A stretch of 64,000 nt of DNA, from contig CM060731.1 of assembly GCA_030704615.1 (NCBI GenBank), forward strand, positions 47,554,001-47,618,000, written 5' to 3'. Made by a program: the position numbers and the translations under genes. Shown piece by piece: positions 55,507-64,000 of this stretch. Below the pieces are notes generated by a model, which saw only the letters and a list, made by a program, of their open reading frames with translations, was not told where the DNA came from and did not search any database. Position 1 is the stretch's first letter. Every line of letters starts with the position of its first letter. Source of the stretch: Takakia lepidozioides (taxonomy: Eukaryota > Streptophyta > Takakiopsida > Takakiales > Takakiaceae).

Positions 55507-55964
55507 TTAATATAGTTTTTCAGGGCCTCTGTCCCATGTTTTTTTTTTTTAAAAAAAACATGGTATGAAAAAATATATGCCTCATAGATCACTATAGCAA
55601 GTGAACCGCACACAACACCCTAAAAACCAATAACCAAATGTGAGAGAGGAGGATGAGCATTAACTTACCTCGAGAAGCTCAAGTAAAGGAGGAGAGACGA
55701 CGCAAGTATAAGATTAGTGCCACATTTTATTTTATTTTTTGTATTATGAAATGGGCAAGCCGCTGCCCATTCTGCCAATTAGAGGCTGCAGACCTTAACT
55801 CTTAACTTCCTACGCGACCCCGGGTCATGACCTGTAAAAAAAAATGGGGATATCTTGCTGATATTTTATTGAAATTAAATGATTGCTGAAGGAATAAATT
55901 TGCTGACAACAATGGTCTCCACCCACAAATTGAATTGAATCCAAAATTAGCGCTTTCTTATAGC

Positions 55965-56918
55965 AGCTTGTGAATATGGTCCTAAAGGTCAGGTTATTCT
56001 TGGACTGGCAAAGGAATACCTTATGTGGATGCTGCACTACACCCACTGTGGAAGCTCTAGAACATTGCCTCTTACAATGTGTGGGCCCTTTGGCCATTTG
56101 GCCACAGGCCTTGCACTTCTACTCTGCATGGGAGTGTATTGCCCCATACCTCATAGTTCTCTTTGAACTATGAAAACAGGGAAGACCAAGGCGATTGGAT
56201 GTCTAGTCTTTGAGGTCCTTCGTTCGGCCATCCTACAGCATATTTGGAAAGCCAGATGCAGTTGGGTATTGGACAATCAAAACTCATCTCTGTCTAAGAT
56301 CCTCACTCTGGTCTTCACTGACCTCACCATTGCTGCTAAACTTGCCTGGGCAAAATTGGGTGCAGAGTACAATAAGCGCCCAGAACGTGGTCCTACACTC
56401 CTCACCTCCTTCAGGCGTACTTGGGGGAATCGGGGGCTCAACTGCTCTTGCATCGACATCGACACCTGTTTATGGGCAAGCACTATTCCCCATTTCTGGC
56501 AGCAGCGAAGAGCCCCCCCTCTTCAGCCTCCCCTAACTTTGAAAGATCAGATCGAAACTGGAAGCACATCAACCCGACTGTTAAGTCCAAGCTTCATTTT
56601 CACCGGTAGATAGATGGGCTTCTCACTGGTTTCTAGTTGGCCACTGTGCCCTACATCTATACCTGGCTCCCCCTTATCTAGGGTTATTCGAGGGCATCCC
56701 CCTCCATCACTCAATGCTTATCGCTCCCTAATTCTACTTGAATAGAGGAGGTCGATTATCTTAGGTCCACTGTACCCAGGATTCTCCTTCACGACTTGTC
56801 GTGTGTTAGGCCTCATGGCAGCCCTCGGACATGTAAAGGGTTTAATTTTTTCCCTTCAAATAATTCCAAATAAAGTTGTCAGGGCCGCTACACCTTAAAA
56901 AAAATAAAAAATAAAAAT
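55965..56918 (+). mobile_element. LINE 3' fragment with zf-RVT and A-rich tail
   Basis: Plus-strand frame 55970-56173 has T-L-C-G-C-C-T-T-P-T-V-E-A-L-E-H-C-L-L-Q-C (zinc-binding RT motif). After a stop the next frame (56170-56613) carries Q-H-I-W-K-A-R-C-S-W and the C-terminal tail (A-A-K-L-A-W-A-K-L). The 3' end is at about 56,869-56,918 (taaagttgtcagggccgcta followed by TAAAA-type tail). Same family as the 19.6 and 54 kb fragments. Confidence 0.78.
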
Positions 56919-57447
56919 TGAAAGCATGGAGTAAAACCCTCACTTGTAGAATTTTGCAAAAACCCTTGGGTTAGGTAAGGAGAGGGGCCACGTAGGGTTG
57001 ACCACCCGCATGACAACATTCTATTGCGTATGCAACAGCCAGCTCCAACACACTTGGCCCCACTTAGGCCTCAAATTTTGGAAAATTCACCATTGGATTC
57101 CCAAAATCTTTTGACATTCTGATGAAGATCATAGGAACTCATTCTCTCACTGCTAGGATAAAAACAAATCTTGGATCTCTTCACACTTTCTGACAATGTT
57201 AGAAACTCCATGTTTTCGCCCATATCTGAACCCCCCAAGGAAAACATACAAAGGAGCATGTAGCATCATTTGGCAATTTGGCATGAAAATTTGTGCATGT
57301 TTGTATACTTTGGAATAGGATATGGACACGGGTAGGGCGGCCCAGCGAAATCAACCCGATAAGACCATTTCTTGGTCAAACGTGACAGTGCAAGTTTCTC
57401 AAATTCCAAAAAAAAAAAAACAACCCCCACCAAAGGGCGAGGACCAC
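56919..57447. other. No supportable gene
   Basis: Non-coding; only short frames. Confidence 0.5.
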
Positions 57448-57751
57448 CGTACTTACCTAGCTTATTAAGCACTGCCGCGCCTAATAATTAATAAAATGGA
57501 ATATTGTTAGGCAGATTCGTTTTTATTATTTAGGCGCCTCACCTAGGTAATTTCCAAACATTAGGCATGTATTACAGTCTACCCTATTGTTGAGGTAATT
57601 TACTTTTAAGAAAAACATAATGGTTTCGAAAATAGAATTCGAGCAATTAGGCACTTCTAAGGAATTTTAGGCACATTTTCTTAAAATGTTCTAAATTTAA
57701 TTAGGCACTTGATTTTGAATTAATTATTGCCTAATAAGCTAGGTAAGTACG
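57448..57751. mobile_element. MITE-like element with 20-bp perfect terminal inverted repeats, 304 bp
   Basis: CGTACTTACCTAGCTTATTA at 57448-57467 is exactly inverted at 57732-57751. The interior is AT-rich, has no ORF, and contains six TTAGGC direct copies (near 57510, 57530, 57563, 57649, 57670, 57703) and two inverted GCCTAATAA copies next to the ends. The target-site duplication is unclear (TA is possible), so the superfamily is undecided. Confidence 0.75.
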
Positions 57752-58380
57752 TAAGTACCGTCCATATGCTTAGCCAACGAGTTTAAGGCAAGTCTGTGAG
57801 GTGGTGGGGCTGCGGGCTGGAGCTTAGGAGGCAACCAGTCAAATCTCATCCCCCATTGGGAAGGTGGGGAGCCCTCCACACGTCTTGTTCCCTCCTCATG
57901 CTCCCCATCTTTAGGACCATAGGGCTACAATGCAATTTTTCCATAGCTCTTTGCACTTCTATATGTCAGCCCCATTGGTTTTACCAAACATTCTCCAATT
58001 TTGCTCCCCTATTCCCGCTCCGCAGGGGAGCGGGGATAGGGGAGCGGGACTGAGGGATAGAGGACGGACACTGAGAATAGGGGATCTTGGACTTGGAATT
58101 ATTTTGGAGATGAAAATATTAATTGGTTAGTCATTTGTGCAACCAGTCACTGAATGTATTTTGACTGCCACGAATCCAACCTCAAACCTTATCATTGTAA
58201 TGCACATCACCTAACCACCACACTACGCTTCTTGACAAATCTCTGATTTTTTAATCCTTTAAGTCTACAATACATACTCATTGAGAGGGGAGAAGGGGAG
58301 GTGGGGATTTGACAGCGGCCGCCGGAACGCCATCCCCGGCGACCGTACCGGCAAGGCTCGGATAAGTGTAGTCTTCTCCC
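57752..58380. other. No supportable gene
   Basis: No domain-bearing frame. Confidence 0.5.
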
Positions 58381-58527
58381 TTTGCAACATGTTCAAGTCA
58401 ACGGAGAAAATATGGTCAAAGGACCTTACACCGTGCCAAGGCTCCTATTGGTGTGTTATGCTGAGTCATGCCCCTTACTCTCACGTCCTCTTATGTCAAG
58501 AGAGCCCATCGCCGTTTTAGGCTTGTT
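58381..58527 (+). repeat. LINE 3' UTR repeat, copy 2
   Basis: Shares about 150 bp with 55352-55506; no LINE coding sequence lies upstream, so an isolated fragment. Confidence 0.8.
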
Positions 58528-59930
58528 GATGTGGATTCGAACCCCGAACCACCCAGTGCGTGGAGCGAAGGGGGTAGTTTCTCAACACGCAGCATTTGAA
58601 ATATTCCTCTCTCGTCTCGTCTCTCTCTTGGCGCTCTTTTGGCGTGCCACACATTGCATCCATGCTCGCCTCCTCTTGCCTGCTTGCCTCCTTAGCCCCT
58701 GCCTGCGTTCCTTCGGATTGAATGAAATCTTTCCTAAACTACCAGCAATGTCCATTTTCTCCTCTACTTATTGCGGCAGGGTTCAACAACAGACTAAGCC
58801 GTCTAAGACGACAGTTTACACGATGATTGACATTTCGTGGTTGATGCATCAAGCAACTATCCTTGTGCTCAGTCCGTCTTTGGAGATGTTGGAGGCTGTT
58901 ATCAGTTGGACTTGTGATTCTCAGCTTCTCGTATGGCTCAGGATCAGGAAGACGGGGCAGCAAGTGAAGCAGTTCGCTGTGTCAATTGTATATTGTATGT
59001 TCGTAGTGGCATGATGCAGTTTTCAGGAAAGAGTTTGGGTGTGTGCTAAAATTGAATTCGAGGAGAAAAGCTTGCAGAGGCCGAGAATGGCTACGGATCC
59101 ACAGGCTACAAAATTTCAATCCGCAGGGAGCAATGTTACGGATGCTCATTTGGACTCGTATGTCCTCACCTCCTACTCTGATAGAAAAAGAAACAAGAAC
59201 GAAAGGAACTACTAAGCATACATAGAAAAGAGTCAGGCAGCCAGCGAATTTCGTCGCGTCCGCGGCACAGGTGACACAAGGAGAACAATGCAGAATAGCA
59301 TAAACCTGAAAGCCCAAAAGTTGGCCGAGTGCCTAATGACTCGATAGGTAGGTCACATAACAGAGGTTTCCAGGTCACTGCCATATCCTCGGAAGCAGAA
59401 GCAACGGTAGCAAATTCATGGTAATGTGTAACTCCCTTATGAGTTTCCACATGCTCTTACGTCTTTCCACCATCAAACAAAGCATCCTTGCAGCAGGTCA
59501 TACTAACAAAGAGAAGAGAGGTGAGGGAGGTCCTTTTCAGCCAGTTCAGGCATACATTTCGGCTCGTAGTAAGTACGTATTTCAGCCCACACAAGAACGT
59601 GTTACTACACATTCACAGACTGAGAGTAGGTAGTCCATGTTCAGATTTTCCTCTCTTTTTTATAGTCATACTGGGCAGCATTCTATGCACTTCAAAAATG
59701 CTTACAGAGCTTGCATGAGTACATTGCTTGTAGCATTAGTGCAGGATCCTTCAGCTCTTTCCTCCAGGGTGGCCGTAGGTTAAGACCTAGGGTAAGCTGT
59801 AAATAATCATTCCGCTTCCCGTTCTGTTGTGGACAAATTTCTCAGCAATAACGCGACCAGGCAATCCTTGAGTGGTGTTACTAGGGACTTGGTCACATTC
59901 AAGGACAAAGAGAGAAGAGGGATGTACTCA
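58528..59930. other. No supportable gene
   Basis: A 210-codon plus frame (58382-59014) overlaps the LINE repeat and has no domain. The remainder is non-coding. Confidence 0.5.
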
Positions 59931-59931
59931 T

Positions 59932-60295
59932 AAACTAGGCCTCAGGAGGGCCTGGGCTTTTGGCTCAGCCTCGAGACTTTCAAAGTTGGTAAACAGGGGT
60001 ACAGGCACAATTCCCTTGATAGATTTGAAGAGAGCGTCTCTTTGGTGAGAGAACCCCGGACAGTGTATCAGAAAATGAATACTGTCTTCAGATTGCCCAC
60101 ACAACGGGCAATTGCACTCTCCCTTTCCTCTCTCTTCTGTTTGCTGTTCAAAGGTAGGCTTCCTGCCCTGAGTTTAAATTTCAGTCTAGTGCCGAGAGTG
60201 GGTAGACCCTTGAGGTCATCCAAGATGTCCTCCCCCATGACACTGACTGGAAACAAGTTCAGGGAAGTTTTCTGCCTAACTTCATGAGACTTTAG
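59932..60295 (-). mobile_element. LINE C-terminal zinc-knuckle fragment, second copy
   Basis: The minus strand reads [23 protein letters not shown], then after one frameshift C-N-C-P-L-C-G-Q-S-E-D-S-I-H-F-L-I-H-C-P-G and K-S-I-K-G-I ... E-A-E-P-K-A-Q-A-L-L-R. The C-x-C-x2-C...H...C motif is complete here. A (GA)n microsatellite follows at 60,365-60,390. Confidence 0.75.
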
Positions 60296-60362
60296 AGAGA
60301 TTGTACTCATAAGACGTTGTTTGCCGTAGCCTTGTGGCCATTGAGAGAGAGAATAAGGCTTT

Positions 60363-60364
<2 letters not shown>

Positions 60365-60390
<26 letters not shown>
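60365..60390. repeat. (GA)n microsatellite
   Basis: About 13 uninterrupted GA units. Confidence 0.85.
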
Positions 60391-60393
<3 letters not shown>

Positions 60394-60399
60394 CGAACA

Positions 60400-61460
60400 A
60401 CGAATGAAGCATTCGAACCAGGCCTACGATACCCACAAGAAGAACCACGTCGGGTCAGCTTCTAAAGTGTTTCTTGTCCTAAAATCTATATGCCTCTGCT
60501 AGAGCCGCCTCTGGTATCACGCTCTCATGTCCCAACAAAGAGGGAGGAAACAAAGAATTTCATTTGTTGCATGATACAAGCCCTATTCACAAGTGGTATG
60601 TAGATCCATCTGAAACCTTCGTAAATGATGTTGATAACGTGTGGGATAGTCGCGTGGCATCGAGAGATGCGGTAATGTCGTCGAGGAAGGCATCCTTGGA
60701 ATGGTGCAGCATTTTAGTCTCTAAATGGGCATACAATCATTTATGGCAGCTCCGCTTGGCAGATTCTGACGCTGGCAGTATTTCCTTCACACCTAGTTGA
60801 CTTACTGTAATTAAAGCTGTACAGGATTTCATCATAGTCGACTTACTCGGGGTGAAATGGAAATTTGGCATGTACATCATCAGGATACTCAGGTTGAAGG
60901 AGGTCACCTTTTCTGAGTTTTTGTTGTGGGGTGTGCTAGACCTGGTGCTTTATCAACCACCTTAGGACCTGAGCTGGTGGGCAATGTGGCAATTATGGAA
61001 ATGTTTCAGGTATGCTCTCTGTTACTGCGGTTAGCAGACCCTTTCCTCTGTCTGTCGTATTTCCATTTCCTACTTCTTATACTACGTTCCCCTTAGCCCT
61101 CCCTGTTTCATCGAGTGAGAAGGATTTGCTAGTGCCTCTGTGCATCTTAGTCAACCCCTGTCCACATACTGGGTATGTCATTGCCACCTTCTAAGACTGA
61201 TATTTTTTCATATGACAAAAGTGTGAAATTGAGCAGTGCAGGGCCTTTTATAAACACCAAGATCCCTCCCTCAAGCGATCTACAGAATCATACCAAACTG
61301 TGGAAAGGATGCTGCGTGTGGGCTGAACTTAACACATTTACATGCCTAGTCAATACGCAGGACCTGGATTAGGTGCAGACATCCGAGGGCATTGGGGGGT
61401 CATTGGAAAGAGTGAGTAGTAGTGATTATTGTCTTATGTTGTATGTTTTCAAATGTGCAG
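60400..61460. other. 5' region of the KCBP-like gene, exons not defined
   Basis: A kinesin first exon should lie here or in an upstream intron. I see no ORF that matches a KCBP N-terminus; the 78-codon frame at 60564-60800 is not assignable. Confidence 0.35.
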
Positions 61461-64000
61461 GTGGAGGGTTTTCTTGAAGCAATGAATAAACAATTGCAGG
61501 GTGGAGGAAAGCGGTTATTTTCTGGCAAGAAGGCAGTGGCTCCCCAAGGCCCTGACAATTTCACATTAGAAGACATGCTCTGTTTCCAACAAGTATGCGT
61601 CAATATCTCCATCATTACTGTGATTGTGTGTTGTCCACACGTGTTCCAATCATGCGTTGTGCAATACACGACGTCTCCGAGGTCCAGAGAGTACACAACG
61701 TCTGATTGCCACTGCTAGCTCTCCATCTTCAACCTACTCAATAGAGGTCCTGTATGGAGCTGTAGTGGGTTTCATCATAATACTGTATGATAACAGCTCT
61801 GCAACCCCCAGAGTGGGAGATGTGGGTTTCCCATAAAACTATGTCTGAATCATTTCATAAAACACATCTAGTACTCTCTGGAGTGTGCCTGACAAATCTG
61901 AAGCAGAAAGACTAGAAGCAGGATACCGGTGTATAGTGGTTGGTGTCTTACTATTTCAGCATCAATGCAGCTCACTTCAGTGCATAACAAATTTATTATT
62001 TTATTTTAGTGCACAAAGTTTGGATTCTGGCAGGAACCAATACCGACATCATTGCTGCGCATAAACAGTACAGAGTTGATGAGCCGGGCTGTTAAGCTCT
62101 TTCAGGTACCTAATAGCACTGTCTAGTTGTAGTAGTGACAGGTTTACTTGTGGAATGTAATTTATAGTTGTAAGATGATTTCCTTTCCAGCAAAGACTTA
62201 AAACCCCCCCTCCTTTCCCTCCTTTCCTCACCCCACTTCATGAATGGCTTTGGCTGTACCTTGAGCATGTGTGATTGTTGACTGCCTTTGTAAAGCCAGC
62301 TATAGGCTATTTGATCCAGTACAATTTAAATTAAGGAGGATCTGCATCCGAAATCAGGGAAGGGAGGTGCACATTCAAGATCTTAAACCAAACAGAAAGC
62401 AGCAAATAAATTGCCTTCAGGAGGCCAAAGGGTCTGTAGACGGATGTGAACACAACTGGTTGAGATTTGGAAAGTTCCAATGTTGGAAATTTGATTCAAA
62501 CAGGTAGGCTTGTGGTACCAGCAAGATACCATTGTCATTTCGTTAGAGTTTCACAATGTGTTTCTTGTATTGGACTTGCACGTCTGGGCATTGAGGCCTT
62601 TATCCTTGTGATACAAGGGAGACATTCCTTTCAAGGAGAGGATTCCCCTGGGCCAACTGCTGAAATTACCTGCCTGCAGTCCTTCAGGGACAATTGGCTA
62701 CCATGTTGAGTGCCAATGACAAGCTTACAGTTATATAGCCCCTCTCTGGGGTTGGGATGGTTAGTTCTGGGTGCCTACAGCCAACTGTTTACAGCAATAA
62801 GTCTGAAGGACATTGTATCACACAGCACCCCTTTTGATTTAATCTGTTTTGCAGGGTTATTTCTACCTGCAAGGTAAGTGTTTCTTGACTCTACAAGCTA
62901 TGTTGACTAAACCACACCATCTGAATTTCTGACAGATAATCCAGTGGTTTGGGCTGTTGGAAATCAAGTAGTCATCTTGCGTGGATATGCATCTGTGAAA
63001 TGTCGGGGGCTAAGCTACGTGATTCACCAGCAGGGGGAAGGGGATTCTTGCAAGTGGACACCTTGCCCCTGAAGCCTTTCCCCAGGTGAGAAATAAGGCA
63101 CAACAAGCCCGTTCATCATCACTGGGTGTTATAAAGTGCTGACCTTCTAACTGAAGGGAGTACCCCTAACAATTTATGATCTCATGAGCATGGCAGCGCT
63201 TTCTATCTTCTTGCAGGCTAATTCACAATTAACTTGTTCTGGATGTGTCAGGTCATTCTCAAGTACATGGGTGCCAATCTGGAGGCAGGAACAACTCCAC
63301 CGAGGGCCCAAGAGCAGATTGACATGGTGCTGAAGCTATACAAGCCCACATTGAAACGGTCGGAGCTTCGTGATGAGCTATTTGCACAACTCTCCAAGCA
63401 GACCCGACGCAACCCAGACCGGTAATCTGTCCACCTGAGCCCTATCTATTGTAAATACTTCCAAGATGGCAGTTATGCTGGTGTTGGTCAAGAGACTAGG
63501 ATTCATGTGAGAGGCAACAGAAGCTTCCTATTTATGCCAGACAGACTGCAAGTCCACCTTATTTCAATTGATGATAAGATAGCTTTAAGGGACCCCCTTG
63601 TCCACCCCAAGGTCCAAAGTCTAAAGTATGTCAGTCATGTGCACAAATACCTTTGTGTTTACATAGGTTCCTCTGCACCAAAACCAAAAATCCATTGAAT
63701 CCCTAATTTTTCTTGGGTTTGCTGTATTTACAGAGCGTGCTTGCTGAAGGCATGGGAACTGATGTACCTTTGTGCATCCGGAATGCCCCCCGGCAAAGGC
63801 TTTGGTGCATATTTGTCAGAGTATGTGCATAAGGTGGCAAACTCCCCTACAGGAGATCCTGAAGTCCAGACATTTGCTCTAAACACTTGGAATGCACTCA
63901 AACGTTCAATGAAAGGAGGCCCCCGCCGTTTACTTCCAGCTCAGGAGGAGATAGAGGCTCTCTTAGCCGGACGAAAGCTGACTACCATAGCCTTTTTCTT
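61461..64000 (+). CDS. KCBP-like kinesin-14, MyTH4 domain exons (partial, runs off the window)
   Basis: Exons 61461-61592, 62034-62105, 63252-63421 and 63734 to beyond 64000, all GT-AG and in frame. The protein reads D-N-F-T-L-E-D-M-L-C-F-Q, P-I-P-T-S-L-L-R-I, A-V-K-L-F-Q-V-I-L-K-Y-M-G, E-L-R-D-E-L-F-A-Q-L-S-K-Q-T-R, W-E-L-M-Y-L-C-A-S, G-A-Y-L-S-E-Y-V-H-K and A-L-L-A-G-R-K-L-T-T. This is the MyTH4 domain of plant kinesin-like calmodulin-binding protein (ZWICHEL/KCBP), a minus-end-directed motor with an MyTH4-FERM tail, acting on cortical microtubules and the spindle. The FERM, coiled coil, motor and CaM-binding parts lie beyond the edge. An alternative in-frame acceptor at 62009 would add eight residues. 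The N-terminal exon(s) were not found. Myosin VII/XV-type MyTH4 proteins are animal alternatives and do not fit the plant context. Confidence 0.85.

Larger units (their letters stand above)
53760..55560 (+). mobile_element. LINE 3' half with an inserted MITE
   Basis: The plus strand gives fragments of RT C-terminus, then V-K-E-T-M-E-H-L-F-V-S-C-P (54,140-54,200), the zf-RVT motif, and H-I-W-K-M (54,345-54,360). The frame is interrupted by the MITE at 54,403-54,868 and resumes with the C-terminal tail (K-L-E-M-V-V-A-T-F-H-K-W to V-N-W-R-H-R-R-S-V-R-K), ending at a stop near 55,254. A 3' UTR (includes repeat 55,352-55,506) runs to a poly-A-like tail at 55,560. Stops and frameshifts show it is dead. 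Confidence 0.75.

Noticed and set aside
57510-57710. TTAGGC copies as a telomere-like repeat
   Set aside because: They are spaced irregularly within a TIR-bounded element and are not in tandem; plant telomeres normally use TTTAGGG.
58515-58575. B-box GGTTCGAATCC on the minus strand near 58,530
   Set aside because: No A-box at the expected distance; too weak for a tRNA gene or SINE.
58382-59014. 210-codon plus-strand ORF
   Set aside because: Its start lies inside the LINE 3' UTR repeat and it shows no domain.

Overview
The window is plant nuclear DNA. It holds a 13-exon VARICOSE/EDC4 gene, the start of a MyTH4-domain gene that matches plant KCBP kinesins, remnants of a DYW-type PPR protein, and plant-style Ty3, Ty1/copia and LINE elements. 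DYW editing-factor remnants and a repeat-rich landscape with introns of about 100-1,150 bp point to a land plant, plausibly a seed-free one (bryophyte, lycophyte or fern). The species cannot be fixed from this sequence. I find no tRNA, rRNA or CRISPR.

Layout. 0-6.4 kb: a decayed Ty3-type retrotransposon on the minus strand (PR, RT, RNase H, INT, plus an extra ORF downstream of INT), with a decamer minisatellite and a cluster of six G-boxes beyond it. 6.4-8.4 kb: diverged non-coding repeats. 8.4-10.8 kb: a broken minus-strand gene for an unusual protein-kinase-like fold, preceded by an array of perfect hairpins with a period of about 52 bp. 10.8-19.1 kb: a TGACG-rich block, an unknown small ORF, a broken intron-containing minus-strand gene with a C2HC zinc finger, and a divergent Ulp1-like (C48) protease ORF. 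19.6-22.5 kb: a LINE tail, then a decayed Crypton/DUF3504-like tyrosine recombinase. 22.6-27.8 kb: a copia element with an internal inversion and, facing it, a second copia piece with an inverted LTR. 28.5-36 kb: LINE tail, a SINE, and a run of minus-strand gene pieces (DYW-PPR, LBP/BPI-like, OSB-like).

Three genes appear intact or functional. A two-exon alpha/beta-hydrolase (36,981-38,603, plus) has a complete Ser-Asp-His triad. A complete VARICOSE/EDC4 decapping scaffold (50,772-41,611, minus) has 13 coding exons that join in frame to 1,576 residues. The MyTH4-domain (KCBP-like) gene starts near 61.4 kb and runs off the right edge. Between VARICOSE and the MyTH4 gene lies a nest of LINE fragments, three LINE 3' tails in one orientation, a Tourist/Harbinger-type MITE inserted in a LINE with a TTA duplication, and a second 304-bp element with 20-bp inverted ends.

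The three host genes are not an operon or pathway. VARICOSE acts in mRNA decapping, the KCBP-like gene would encode a microtubule motor, and the hydrolase has no known substrate. The most unusual material is the hairpin array with its kinase-like ORF, the zinc-finger/Ulp1 pair, the Crypton-like recombinase, and the rearranged copia elements.
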